Below the pieces are notes generated by a model that worked only from the letters and a program-made list of their open reading frames with translations, did not search any database and had not been told where the DNA came from. Of a DNA stretch of 64,000 nt, positions 24,706 to 42,680 are shown one piece after another; positions within the stretch are counted from its first letter, which is position 1, and each line of letters begins with the position of its first letter. The DNA lies in NCBI RefSeq assembly GCF_910596095.1, contig NC_056546.1:13479925-13543924 (forward strand), in the 5' to 3' direction. This DNA comes from Thunnus maccoyii. Taxonomy: Eukaryota; Chordata; Actinopteri; Scombriformes; Scombridae. The position numbers were made by a program, and so were the translations under genes.

Positions 24706-25911
24706 TTATAAACCTCTTCTGTCCCTTTTACAGAGAATCTTTTTAAAAGACCTCCTGAAATCATTATTGAATATAGTGTATATCACAGGATTTAGTGAAC
24801 TATTGCAGTAACCAAACCAGAAAAACATTTTGAACAATGTCTCTGGGACACAGCAGGCGTCACACACAGCAGTGAGTGTGTATGTGAAGAAAAAGGGGAA
24901 CCAGCAGAGAACAAACACTCCCATGACCACAGCCAGAACAAATGTGAAGCGTCTCTCTCTGTACTGCCTTCCTTTCCACCTGCTCCCTCTCACACAAGGC
25001 TGCGCCTCTGGCTTTGGAGAGGTTTCTCCAGGCTTCACCTGAGTCACTTTGACCGGCTGCATACCCTTCTTCTTCTTCAGGGAACACAGGGTGATTTCAT
25101 TCCCATCAGACGAGGAGGGCTCTTCATCCACATCTATCACATTGACCTCTCTACTCTCCCCCGCTTCCACCCTCCTCCCTTCTCCATCTTTTCTCTCCAG
25201 GGGGTCCAAACCACACTTTGTGTTTTCTGTGTTCCTGCTTTCTCTTTGCCTTTCGCCTAGCGGGGTTCTTGTCCTCTTCTTGGCAACCTGGTAGATTCTA
25301 ACATACACCATAATCATGATGACACAAGGTGCAAAGAAGGAGGCAGTGCTGGAGAATATGATGTACCATTTCTCCTCATTGATTTTACATTCAGGGCTGT
25401 CCTCTTTACCCTCATCCTTTTTCATCGTGATAAGAGGAGGGAATGAAATAATGGCTGCGAGAACCCATACTATGAAGATTGTGCATTTAATCCTGCGCGG
25501 TGTCCTTCTCATGTTGTACTCAATCGCTTGAGTGACAGACCAATATCTGTCCAGGCTTATAGCACACAGGTGAACGATGGATGAGGTGCAGAAGAGCACA
25601 TCCAAAGCCAAGTGGATTTCACACCACACTTTACCAAAGTACCAGTGACCCATCAGTTCATTAGCCAAAGAGAATGGCATCACTGAAGTGGCAACCAGGA
25701 TATCTGCACATGCCAGAGAGACTAAAAACAAGTTCTGAGGTGCTCTCAGGGCTCGGCTTGTGATCACAGCAATTACTACCATCACATTGCCAAACACAGT
25801 TAGCAGAATGAGGATACCCACCAGGATTGTTAGAGGCACAGAGGTCTGTACAGTGTAAGGGTGCCTGCCAGGCAAAGTCTCATTTCCGCTAGTGGAGTTA
25901 AAACAACCCAT
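24706..25911 (-). CDS. adra2a: alpha-2A adrenergic receptor, intronless
   Basis: Class A GPCR for noradrenaline and adrenaline, coupling to Gi/o at the plasma membrane. A single exon of 401 codons, as usual for alpha-2 receptors; human is about 450-465, the difference lying mostly in a shorter N-terminus and third loop. Seen: N-glycosylation sequons at Asn5 and Asn10; Asp104 (3.32, amine contact); DRY 121-123; Cys97-Cys175 disulfide pair; TM5 serines at 187, 188 and 191; CWFP 336-339; NPVIY 374-378; Cys394 for palmitoylation. The acidic-serine cluster EEPSSSD at 263-269 resembles the GRK sites of human ADRA2A. I favour 2A over 2B, 2C or 2D from [27 protein letters not shown] and [11 protein letters not shown], and from its place next to smndc1-mxi1-add3. 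Ser188 replaces the human Cys201. Confidence 0.95.
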   Translation of the reverse strand: MGCFNSTSGNETLPGRHPYTVQTSVPLTILVGILILLTVFGNVMVVIAVITSRALRAPQNLFLVSLACADILVATSVMPFSLANELMGHWYFGKVWCEIHLALDVLFCTSSIVHLCAISLDRYWSVTQAIEYNMRRTPRRIKCTIFIVWVLAAIISFPPLITMKKDEGKEDSPECKINEEKWYIIFSSTASFFAPCVIMIMVYVRIYQVAKKRTRTPLGERQRESRNTENTKCGLDPLERKDGEGRRVEAGESREVNVIDVDEEPSSSDGNEITLCSLKKKKGMQPVKVTQVKPGETSPKPEAQPCVRGSRWKGRQYRERRFTFVLAVVMGVFVLCWFPFFFTYTLTAVCDACCVPETLFKMFFWFGYCNSSLNPVIYTIFNNDFRRSFKKILCKRDRRGL

Positions 25912-26388
25912 CAGGATTAGCTGTTGTGTCGAAGATATTGTCTGAACAGTGCTCTGTTAGTTGGTCTGGACGCTGTGCTTGCCAGCAGTCTATTAATTGC
26001 ATCCATTCAAGAACAAAGCATCAGAGAATGAGTCTTTTCATTTTGTTCCCTGTAAAATATTGTTGGAAGAATTCTGTGCTTCCTTCCTCTGTCAGTGAGA
26101 AAAATAGACACCAGCTGGAAAAAATTACAAGAAATGTTTCTGTACATTAAAAAGGCAAAAAAAAAATAATGAAAGGAATCAAGGGAAATATATTCCCAGC
26201 TTCCCACATCAAATCATTTAAAAAATTGATATATTCTTTAAAAATAATTCTTCATCCACCAACCTTTTAGAATAAAACTTGCAGTTAATCCCCTTGGTAG
26301 ACATTTCACAAAACAGATTGAAATTACAAACAGTGCTGGCTCAGGCAGATCTTTTCATCTGTTGTGGCTGTGAAGTGGAGAGTACGTC

Positions 26389-26395
26389 TTTTATA
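26389..26395 (-). promoter_or_regulatory. adra2a: candidate TATA box of adra2a
   Basis: Minus-strand CATATAAAAG at 26397-26388 contains TATAAAA. A start about 30 bases downstream would give a 5' UTR of roughly 450 bases before the ATG at 25911, with no intron needed. Mammalian ADRA2A also has a TATA-type promoter and a long leader. No competing gene lies upstream. Confidence 0.45.
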
Positions 26396-26399
26396 TGGG

Positions 26400-27600
26400 C
26401 TTGATGTGACGCTAAAGATCTGTGATGCTGGCTCCACTTCAGTGAGAATGGGAGTGGGCGGGGTTCATCTGCTGCTGGAGATTTAAAAGCAATTTGGTGT
26501 TGCTCACAGACCCTGAAACCACTGGCTGATTATAACATTGACAATATTTTTGATTTATAGAAGTAATATGTGTAGTCTATTAGATTACAATGGATTAAGA
26601 GAACACTCTACTGTATATTGTTTTGTAGTTTTATTTCAAAGACAAAATGTTGAGATCTATCCTAAAAGAGAAATAGCTTGAAATAATATCTGAATCTACA
26701 GGGAAGAACAGGACCAATAAAGATCAGTCAATAGGAGTACTAAGGAATAGAAAGAGCAGTGTTAAAGAACAAAAAAATCACAAGTTTGTCTGAAGTATAA
26801 TGATTCACTGAGACCTTTTGTGTTTTTTTTCCCCCCTGGAACACTTCAGGTAGCGTTTTTCATTGCATTTGTTATTGTTTTACCATCTAACAGTGTGTTT
26901 ATATAAAGTAGTTACAAGCATGCCGAGCAGCATTCATCACTTGTTATGTCATATTGTTTAGCACTCAGAACACATATTATAATGACTTCATGACACTTAT
27001 TCATCACACTATTAAAAGGGTTTGTGAAAAGGGTACTAGTCTACTACTAAAAACTATATTGTATTATTTCACAAGAAGGAAAAAAAATAGAGAAAAGTCT
27101 AAAAAAGACACAATTTTAAGCGGCAACATTTTTGTTTGATTGTTTTTTACTCCAGTAATCATGTCACAACCCTTTAGATTCATCTTGAGCCCTGATGTTG
27201 GGAAACACTGATCTAGGTCAAGATAAAGGCTGGCTGGTAATAATTTTAATATTGTGAAATCATTAATGAAGTTAATAAGTAACCTCTCCCTCAATATAAA
27301 AGAGCATCACTAAACTGATCTGACAGAGAGCTTACCTTATAATGAATTGATATATTATTTTTCTTGTTGTGTCCTTTAGCAGTGTGTACAAGAGGCCGGC
27401 ATGTTTTATAACTTCTGTCTTTCATTCTTTCTTTGTGTGGTCACATTAGTTATGTAAGAGTTATGACATCAGTGAGAGGCTACCGGCTGGCAGTCTGTGG
27501 GACAAACACATTGAGGTATGTATTTATAAGAGAGAACTTAATGTGCTAGACAGTCGACAACAGAAGGTTGGCTATCGGGATTTGTTTAGTGAGTGCATGA
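26400..27600. other. spacer between adra2a and a LINE remnant
   Basis: AT-rich, with no supported gene. The open frames 26954-27139 (+) and 27064-27294 (-) overlap each other and match nothing known. Confidence 0.5.
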
Positions 27601-27629
27601 CAACAATCAATAATTCATAACTTTATTTT

Positions 27630-28291
27630 GGTCTGACAAACAGACACAATACAGCTGAGCAAACTGATCAGGAAGTCTGGCTCTGTGCTTGGGACTCCTC
27701 TGGATACACTGGAGATGGTTGTGGAGAGTGGAATGCTGCACAAACTGTACATCATGGAGAATATCTTGCATCCCTCCATGACCTGCAGGGCAAACAGTGG
27801 AGCACTTTCAGTCAGAGATTTTTTCAGCTCCACTGTGACAAAGAACACTACAGGAAGTCATTCCTGCCAACTACCATATCTGTACAATGACTCTCCTCTG
27901 TGTTTGGAGAGGGGACTCCTCTGACAGTGGAGACAGACAGACTGCTCACCTAGACTTTTATTTTATGACATTTTACATCACATCTGTCTGTATATGCTGT
28001 TATCACATGTATATACATTGTGTAGAATAATCAAGTATCAGTATTTAGTACACTCAATTTAGTACACTCCATGGACAATCCTCCTTACTACTGTAGCAGT
28101 ATCCATCTGACCATTCTATTCTTTCTGCTCTATTTATTTATATATTTGAGTTAGTCTATTTAGTTGTTGTATAGAATTTAGCCTTTAATTGTATTTTTTC
28201 TTTTACCTATTTGCCTCATTGTTTTTTAACCTTATTTTTGGCTACTGTAACATTTTATGTTTCCTTTGCAATTAACAAAGCATCTATCTAA

Positions 28292-28349
<58 letters not shown>

Positions 28350-28352
28350 CCT
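27630..28352 (+). mobile_element. LINE 3' remnant ending in an (ATCT)n tail
   Basis: The plus strand at 27637-27924 reads as the C-terminal part of a fish LINE ORF2: a LIRKSGSVLGTPLDTLE block, then VVESGMLHKL and ILHPS. These match the common SVLG..LDTLE..VE....NKL..I...HPL pattern. About 350 bases of 3' UTR follow, running into a long (ATCT)n tract at 28281-28352; many fish LINEs of this type end in such tetranucleotides. 5' truncated and not active. Confidence 0.7.
28281..28352. repeat. (ATCT)n microsatellite
   Basis: About 17 nearly perfect tetranucleotide units forming the tail of the LINE remnant. Confidence 0.95.
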
Positions 28353-28479
28353 ACTTAAAGGCGGAGAGTATAGGTTTAGTCGCAGTGTTAGTAGTTATAC
28401 ATTAGTGTCCCATATTCATATGTAATTATTAACTATATGCAGTATGGGGAAAATAAACAACAGGCCGAAAATACTGTTG

Positions 28480-28673
28480 CAAAAAGGGCCGCTGGGGACG
28501 CTATCAGTCGTGTTATCGCGAGAACGTCTTCGACGCGGTTTCCGGTTTGCAATTTGTGTACGGAGGAGGAAGGAGAGCGCACTGTTGTTCTTCTGAGCAA
28601 GGGCTTTGGGCAAATTATCGAGTTAAGATTTGAATGCTTACAGTATTTATCGATCAAACGCATTTATACCGAG
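28480..28673 (+). promoter_or_regulatory. smndc1: smndc1 promoter and noncoding first exon
   Basis: A GC-rich island in AT-rich surroundings, with TCGCGAGA at 28516-28523 and an ETS-type TTCCGG at 28540-28545, both common in housekeeping promoters. A strong donor (GAG then GTAAGAT) ends a likely noncoding exon at 28673. It pairs with the acceptor immediately before the ATG at 29072. The transcription start is not resolved. Confidence 0.5.
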
Positions 28674-29071
28674 GTAAGATTACACACGAACCCTAGCCTG
28701 TTTACATTTTTGCTTGTTCCTGTGTGTTTGTGATTGCCCCTGGGCCGCTAGTAACTAGCATTAGCTATCGTGGTTAACGTTACGTTAAATTTACGTCGAC
28801 GAAAGAGGGCCGAGGGATCGTTTGAACCTATTTAAGCCATCGTGAATGTTGTTGTAACACATAACAGCTTTGTTTGATTGTTAATAAACAAGGGTTTCGT
28901 TACTTCTGCTGTTAATTTAAACTACAATGTGTGTGTTAGGTTAATGCTAATCCAAGCTAACGTCAATAGCTAACGTTAACGTAAGATGTTTAGTTTTTTG
29001 TAATTGATCGTACACGTGCGAATACACCGAGCAAACTGTCGAATAAAACTGTCTCCTGTGTCATTACTCAG

Positions 29072-32000
29072 ATGTCGGACGACTTGATGAAACAGCTAAA
29101 CAGCTACAAAGCACAGCTGCAGCAAGTAGAAGTCGCCTTATCCACTGACCCAGAAAATGAAGACCTTCTTAAACTCCAAAAAGACTTACAGGTTTGTGTG
29201 AATGGGACCTCAGAAACGTTGTTTGTTTGTTTCTGTTTTTTGTGCTCGAAGGTGTGGGATTGTGTACGCTCTCCATGAACTACTGACTCCCATTTGTTTG
29301 TTATTCCCCTCTCGCAGGAAGTCATCGATTTGACAAAAGACCTCCTGACCTCACAGCCCGCTGATGGTGCTTCCAGTGCCAATGGCTCGGACACTGTCCC
29401 CCCGAAGCACACCTGGAAACTGGGGGACAGGTGTTTGGCTGTGTGGAGCCAGGACGGACAGTGAGTGTCACCAGCCTCTTCTCATGAAAACATTTCATAC
29501 AATAACATGCTTTATAATGCTCTTTGTCTGAATTAGATTAGTGTTTTTATGGATTAGGTCCTGCCCACCCTTTTTAGTTTATTTAATGTCTATTTTTTAC
29601 AGGGACTAGTATATAGCATTAACTAACATGAGTTTAAAATGTTTCCAGTCATGATCCATTTTGAGTTCTGTGGGTAAAGAGTTCCACATGTTGTTCCCTT
29701 GAACAGGAAAAAAGCCGTCTGTCACAAGAAGCCATCATTTTTAAATTCATGTTTTTTAAAAATGCACTAAAACATGTTATTGGCCTGTGCAGTACTAGAT
29801 GACTATTTAATCAGAATTTGAATAGAATGGCCCATATCTTGACTGTGCCTTTGAAAAAAGGAAAGATAGGATGAAAACTTAACAGGAGGATGCCCTAAAT
29901 GTAGTGGAGATTGACCAAAAGGACTGGATTCAGTCCCAAAATATAAATATTACATAGTAGCTCTAGCCAAACAATACATGTGATGTATTCTCTAATGCAT
30001 TATTTATTTGGTTACCATGGAAAATACAGGGCAGAGATATTAAACACAATTCTTGATCATTTCAAGGCATTACTGTATGGACAAATTAACAAATTGTTGT
30101 GGCTAGCTGCTCCTGTTCTTTGTGTTGACTGTTGTAAAATAACCTTGTTAGCTATCTGGTAAGTGGTGCTAACATGAGCTAAGAAATGTCAGACGACAAA
30201 GAAGCAATATTTGTTTTCCTCAAATAATCTACTTAAAACTGTATGAAGCCAAGCAACTGTAATGTTATTTCATGCATGTTGGACCTTAAGGTAAATAAAT
30301 GTCAGTTATGGGTAAAATATATTCACATAAAATGTCCAAAGAATGCCTCATAGACCTATCACACTGAATTACTTGTCACTAAGTTTTGCATATTAATGTT
30401 AATCTTTGCTTATGAATTAGGGCTTGAGTCTTTGACTCATACTCACCTGCTTACAGACGTGATTCTTTGACAGGGTGTATGAGGCTGAGATTGAGGAGAT
30501 AGACCGAGAAAACGACACTGCAGCTGTTACCTTTACTGGCTATGGGAATGCTGAAGTGATCCCTCTGCAGAACCTCAAAGTACTAGAGGAGGGAAAACGT
30601 CCTGATGACGATGGGAAGCCCAAATCAAGGTATGAACAAGAAACTCTTGGATTTCTCACTCATTAAATGTGCGCACACACACATTTCTGCTTAAATCTTA
30701 TGAACATTTTAGGGAAAATCATGTATGTTCTTCCTGGAATTACTTTTCGCTATGCAAACAGATTTTAAAAACCACAGATTACATTATCAAATTATAACAG
30801 ACAGCCTTTGACTAGCTCATTAAAACTACAGTCAGTAGTAACAGATAATTTGGTTTGGTTGCCACCATTGGTCAATTAAGAGCTCTCTTTAATTTCTGTT
30901 TACACCCTCATCTTTTTTTAAAATGTGTTATTCTTTTTCATCTCATATAGTCTGTGGTCTATTAATTGAAACTAGCTTTCTTTGAACCACATGACCAAAA
31001 TTCTTTAAAATAAGCATTAGTGAGAACATAACTGGTTGTAGTACTATATATTGTATATAACAACGTGGATGAATTTGATGTTAGTTTTCATTTGGAGTGG
31101 GCTGTACAATAGACGATTGACAGTTTTCACCTTCAACATGAACCCTTTCTAGGCCTGATCGCTCAAATAAATCACTTGCTGGATTTTGGTTGGTGTCCAA
31201 TATTAAAACGGAAAACAGTTATGGCCATTCTGGAAACATCAAATCTCTCCTAAACTGTCCATCAAGATCTGTTTCTGTTTCCAAACTTTAAGTTGACAAT
31301 TTGACAGCGGAGTTACAGAAGCATGCACGGTTAGTCAGTTTATTGACTTAATTATCATAATAGACAATAAAATTCAATAACATTTTAAAATCAAATCAAA
31401 TAAAAACATTTGGTCAGCACAGTTTTCCTTAGACAATACAAATCTGTACTGTATTGTAACAAAACTAAGACTCTCTTGTCTGGGCCTGTTGATGGTGAAC
31501 TAAGATCATTTGAGTTATGACCAAAGTGTAAAGCTTGTACTCATGGAAGCATTCAATACAGAATAGCAGCTATTTCAGTATGGATGATTTCTAGCATGTT
31601 TTGTGACTATGACTGTACATCATGGACAGAATTTAAATGTTTCTCTTCTTTGTTTGTCTTTCTAGGAAAGAGCAGATAGCAGAGCAGAGAGAGTATAAGA
31701 AGAAGAAAGCCCAGAAGAAGGTACAGAGGATGAAGGAATTGGAGCAAGAGAGGGAGGAACAAAAGTCCAAGTGGCAACAGTTCAACAACAAAGCCTACTC
31801 AAAGAACAAGAAAGGACAGGTGAGTTGTTCTCCTTCTTTTGGGTGGTCCTGGATTTATTTAAGAGTAGTGCTGGGAACCCCATGGTACAGTACATTGTGC
31901 AAAAACATTGTTTAACAGCCCAATCTGTTAATTAAAACGATGTCTGACTGAGAAGCCATTTTTTAAGTTAAATAACACAATTCAAATTCACAATACAACT

Positions 32001-32804
32001 CAAAGTGAAAGGCAGATTGACAGCAATTTTGTTATTACATAAGGCACTTATATTTTGATTAGGGCCAGAGAGATGTTAGCTACTGCAGAGACACTTGGAG
32101 AAACTGCAGTTTGGGTTTTTTAATCTGTCTTGTGGCATGTAACGGCCTTAGCGCAACTAAAAAAGCCACTGACAATTTGATTTGGGACCTTTACAGTTTC
32201 AAGCTGGGGATCATAAATCTTTCATTTCAAACCAGTATGTTGTGGTGAGACCCAACTAAACTCATAGCAGCTTGTACAGCCGTGATTTAAGTTACCTGAA
32301 GGATTGCTGTCTAACATCAGAATTTAGTACACTGGTTAAAACAAATTGTTGAAAAAAAGTGTGAATTCACACAGTTGCATGAATCTTTGAGTGGGAATGT
32401 TGACAGACATCAGAGCAGGATTTGAGCTGTTTAACCCCACTTGCTTATTCACTCCTTGTCCTTCATGCTGCATGGCTTTGCATACAGTAGTGTTGTACCA
32501 GACTTTAGGGCTGGGTAACCTGAAACTAGTGGCACATTGTCTTTTAATTGCTCCTGGAAGATTATATATTTGTGCGTCTGTGTAATACACACATATAAAA
32601 GCAGTCCAATAATCAACTGTCTTATATTTGTCACCACTATTAATGGTATTTTTGTTCTGTTTGTAGGTGAAGAGGAGCATATTTGCATCTCCAGAAAGCG
32701 TAAATGGAAAGGTGGGAGTGGGAACATGTGGTATTGCAGACAAGCCAATGACCCAGTATCATGACACGTCAAAATACAACGTCAGACATCTAATGCCACA
32801 GTGA
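29072..32804 (+). CDS. smndc1: SMNDC1 / SPF30 Tudor-domain splicing factor (5 coding exons)
   Basis: Nuclear splicing factor (SPF30) needed for spliceosome maturation; its Tudor domain binds symmetrically dimethylated arginines. Coding exons: 29072-29191, 29318-29460, 30474-30629, 31666-31819, 32667-32804, total 236 codons plus TGA; human has 238. The N-terminal helix is intact (MSDDLMKQLNSYKAQLQQVE). The Tudor domain spans about residues 72-133 and keeps the aromatic cage Trp83, Tyr90, Phe108, Tyr111 at the human positions. A basic coiled region (REYKKKKAQKK...) follows, and the conserved C-terminus KYNVRHLMPQ closes the protein. The ATG comes directly after the acceptor, so the 5' UTR is mostly in an upstream exon. 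The serine/threonine-rich linker at residues 50-70 differs most from human. Convergent with mxi1. Confidence 0.97.
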
Positions 32805-33295
32805 CCTAATATATTCTGTATATAATAATCCACTGTATACTAGCTGTATCAGTGCTTTCCATTGTGTTTATACATGATTTAAGTTTGTCAAGTAAAGAAA
32901 GCTTTGAAAGGAATTGCTTGCACACTATTGTTTGAAATATTGATGTAGTTTTCCTATATATTATGTAGGTAGAACAAAAATATCCAAATAGATGGGATTT
33001 TCCCTGATTTGGAACCAGGTCACCTGTTATGTGTGAAAAACAGGAAGTGGTCTTTAGAAAGTGTTAGAGTTTGCTGTTTGTTTCCAGATTCCATGAGGCC
33101 AAATATCTGCTAAAATGTCTATAACTATACAGTTAAGAGATTTGGTGTGTAAATGTGAGGCTGGATTTGAAACACTGACCAGTTCTTGGGGAGTACGAAC
33201 ATTAATAATGATGTTAATTTGAGATGGCTGAATTTACATTTAAATTTCTGTATATATATATATTACGGTAACAATAAACGTTGTTTTGTTTTCAG
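32805..33295 (+). other. smndc1: smndc1 3' UTR with poly(A) signal
   Basis: AATAAA at 33273-33278 lies about 470 bases after the stop and is followed by a GT/T-rich stretch (GTTGTTTTGTTTT), which supports cleavage shortly after. Confidence 0.6.
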
Positions 33296-33639
33296 TTTTA
33301 TAAATAATTGCTTCCACCTCATTTTGACTGTTTTTACATGATATTTACACTGTGGCTATGTCAGATCCTGTAGGTGGCAGTGAAGACTTGTACCATTATT
33401 AATAAGTCCATGTCATGAGCAACACATTGCAGCTGTTCCACCATTAAGTTTTCTTGTTGGAAATGTTCAGCTTTGTTGGTTCAGGATGCTCAATGAACAG
33501 TGTTAACAACAGACCTGATAAAAAAAATAATAAGTTATATTTGTGTTCAAACAACATTAACTACATTATGTCAGTTTAATACCAGACACCTGTTGAAAAC
33601 CTGAACAATAGTGGCAACTCACCAAATAAAAACAACACT

Positions 33640-35564
33640 GGTTTATGTCTTGGTGGTAGAGGTTTATTAAGATTCCAGGGACAGTTATCAGGAACTGTAA
33701 CAAAGTATTAGCAGGGGACCAGCAGCATGTGTTTTGCAAAAAAGTCACCTTGGATGGCTGATTAAGCACAAGAGAAAACATTCTGGGGTGTGCTTTGACA
33801 TACTTCCTTAACAAAAGTCTTTTTCATAGTGCATTTTATAATTTCCCAAACACGTTGGGGGGGAAAAAGACCTGTAACAAGGAACTTGTGCAAGAGTCAT
33901 ATACCCATGTTAAGACACAATTTGGTGGTGATCTACTTAGGACTTGTACCAGAAGAATGCAGATAAATGGTCATATTGAAATGTCTAATTTGGTTTCATG
34001 GATTAGAACAGGTCAGCAGCGCAACCCTGTGTGTCAAACAGACATTGTAGTTATTAATGGGAAGTCTCCAAATTTCAAGGATTCAAAGTTGTACTTTTTC
34101 TGCTACAATACAAAAAATATACAGTATTAAACACTGAAGTATAAACCAAAATTAGCACTCTGTAGTGTTTATCTTGTTCATGCTACAGACATTTTTAAGA
34201 CTTTTCAATCCAAAGCACATTACAACATGATTAGAAAGGCTACATTCAATATACATGCACCATAGCTTTTTTTTTTTTTTTTTTTTTTTAAATCAATTAC
34301 ATTTTTACTGCTGATTATTAATAACTCATACCACTACCGTAGCGAGTGGAAAACTAGCAAACTGCAATTTGGTGTTGGACGGACAGAACAGTGTGCTAAA
34401 TACAGCCGACATTAACGATATGATCAAACTAGACGCGTTATTGCTTTAGCCTTGTGCTTGGACAAGTGTGAGATAGCTTATTACTGTCTAAATAAAATGA
34501 CATTGAATTTGCGCACATTGTGAAAGAGATGTGTCATTCTTTCAACAAAATGCCATTAAACATGTAGCACTGCATATGCATCAGTTGGGGATTAAGTTTA
34601 TGTCAAGTCATTTTGGTAAACATATTGTAAAAACAATGAAAAAAAAAAGTATTATTTAGGGTATTTTTTTTCATTCAAGCATGACCAAGACCTAGCTACA
34701 GTACAATTAAATATACCAAAAATAAATACTATAATTATATGCAAAATAAATTAGAATAACAAGAGTGGACTACACCACCTGTTTGGATACAACTGTATTT
34801 CAGTCAAGAGGGACGCCACGTGGATCGATGATGGTTGTGGGTCCTAAAGCAGAAGTTATATAAGTGTAATAAACGTTTTGGAATGCAGACATTGTAGCCC
34901 TTGCCACTGGCTTGTACACTGACAAGAAGTGCCATCTGGATATATAAATGTTATCCAAAGAAAAAGGGCAATGTTTTTACAAGGCAAATGGAGCAAACCT
35001 TACCAATGGTGAGCTTCTAGCTGGTATTGGGGGTTTTTGTGTTTTTTTTTTTTTGTTTGTTTGTTTTTTGTTTTTTTTGCTGGTTTCTGAGGATCAACGT
35101 GTTTAAAGGTAGAGTTGCCCTTTCAGTGTTGGACACTGCTGTGATCATGGGTGTCCTCTACAGGTTCTGAATAGGATCAGTATTGAGTGCAGGTATGGTT
35201 GATTCAAGCTGGTAACAGGAAAAGGGACATTCAGGTGATTGGTTTAAGTTGGAGCTTCAGCTTTGAAACTGTATATTGCCAGAGAAGTTAAATTTGACGC
35301 TGTTGTGTAAAATGTTTCTGATGTAAAGGCGCCCCATTGACTTTTGGAAGCAGGACATTTTAAACTTTTAGACTGAGTTGAACTTAAGGCTGGTTCTTGG
35401 GTAGAGTAGACGTTTCATTTGTCAGGTAAAGGTGGGGTTGAGGCTGGTTCTTCTTCGGAGGACAGTTAACCTAAACTGCAAGGGGAAAAATGGAGCTGTA
35501 GGCTGGTACTTTGTTGAAAAGCCATAAAAGACTGCAGCTGAAGTTAAAAGTATAGGCTGGTGCT
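33640..35564 (-). other. mxi1: mxi1 3' UTR (predicted)
   Basis: Follows the mxi1 stop on the minus strand. A minus-strand AATAAA at 33668-33663 would give a 1.9 kb 3' UTR; mammalian MXI1 also has a long one. It contains a poly(T) run (34267-34289), a T/G-rich stretch (35041-35080) and repeated GGCTGGT-type phrases near 35390-35560. No ORF is supported. Earlier poly(A) use is possible. Confidence 0.45.
34267..34289. repeat. poly(T) tract
   Basis: About 23 T in the predicted mxi1 3' UTR (A-run on the transcript strand). Confidence 0.85.
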
Positions 35565-41662
<6,098 letters not shown>

Positions 41663-42532
41663 TTTCACTTTAGGCTGTTTTTTTTCTTTTAGTGTGTATA
41701 TGAGGGGGTTAGACAAATAAGCAGCGCTGAAATTGTTCTCCCTGTCCCGTCTGTGCACTGAGCGGATGACTGAAATGAACCAGGCTGGATGGAATTGCAG
41801 TCCTTAGCCTCAGCCACTTGCCCTACTTGGTGGATAATCCCTCCCACTAACGCATGCACATTGCATTCATTGTCAACCGTGCCATAATAAATCCTCATTA
41901 TCAATACTGCAGGAGAGCAACAAATAACACACTTGCCCAGTGACTTTCTAAAAAAAAAAAACATGCCTGCTTTCATTTATAACAATGCTGCTTAAGTTCA
42001 GTAGAGATTTAAACTGAATGATTGGGAGAAATTAGGGCTGCTTTTGTGCACAGTGAGGCCATGTCTTAGTGTATGTGAAGACACTTTAAAAGTGATAAGT
42101 CATTAAGACCACATGGCAGTAGACAGTGTCAGGTCTGATCAATAGTGCAACCTGCACATCAGGGACAGCTGCCAGGATTCGCCTCAGTTATAAATGTGTA
42201 ATCACTTGAGGCCTCTGTGTTGCTGAGGGGCATCAGGGTTTAAATTTTATAAGCACAATATTACTCCCAAACTTTTTGATCTGTAAGTAACATTTTCTCC
42301 TCTTCTGTTATTTGTGGATTTGGGCAAGTTTAGAGTAATTAGATTCTTCTTGATCTCACAATTTCCCCCATTTCATTGTCACAGAGAAAAAAAATAAACA
42401 TTGTGAGATTTGAAAGCTGATTCATTGTTCACTATATTGGTCCAACTGCTACAACAAAATGCTGCATTCAGGTGTCTGATGTGATAAGTTAATTTGCTTA
42501 TTCCCCGCTGGATCCCAAAGTTAGTGAGTGTT

Positions 42533-42680
42533 CAGATAGATGGATAGATAGAAACTTTACTTATCCTGAGGGAAATTTAGGCATCCAGCAGCTTATACAA
42601 TGCATACAAAACACCAATTCACACAAGAATAAAGGAATAAAAACACAGCAGTGAAGTGATAGTCTAGCAACCAGAACTAC
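42533..42680 (-). mobile_element. short LINE/SINE 3' tail fragment
   Basis: A GATA-type run followed by GAAACTTTACTTATCCTGAG and GGAAATTTAGGCATCCAGCA. In reverse this matches the common fish retroposon ending in ATCAATAAAGT-(ATCT)n. Only the tail is present. Recognised from memory of the family. Confidence 0.45.

Noticed and set aside
28281-28352. Regular short repeats that might suggest a CRISPR array
   Set aside because: Plain ATCT microsatellite without spacers, in a vertebrate genome.
29550-30200. Possible degraded element in smndc1 intron 2
   Set aside because: Some phrases look repeat-like, but I could not match ends, an ORF or a second copy in the window.
32336-32772. Two long minus-strand frames in the last smndc1 intron and exon
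   Set aside because: One overlaps smndc1 exon 5 in antisense, and neither has a recognisable motif.
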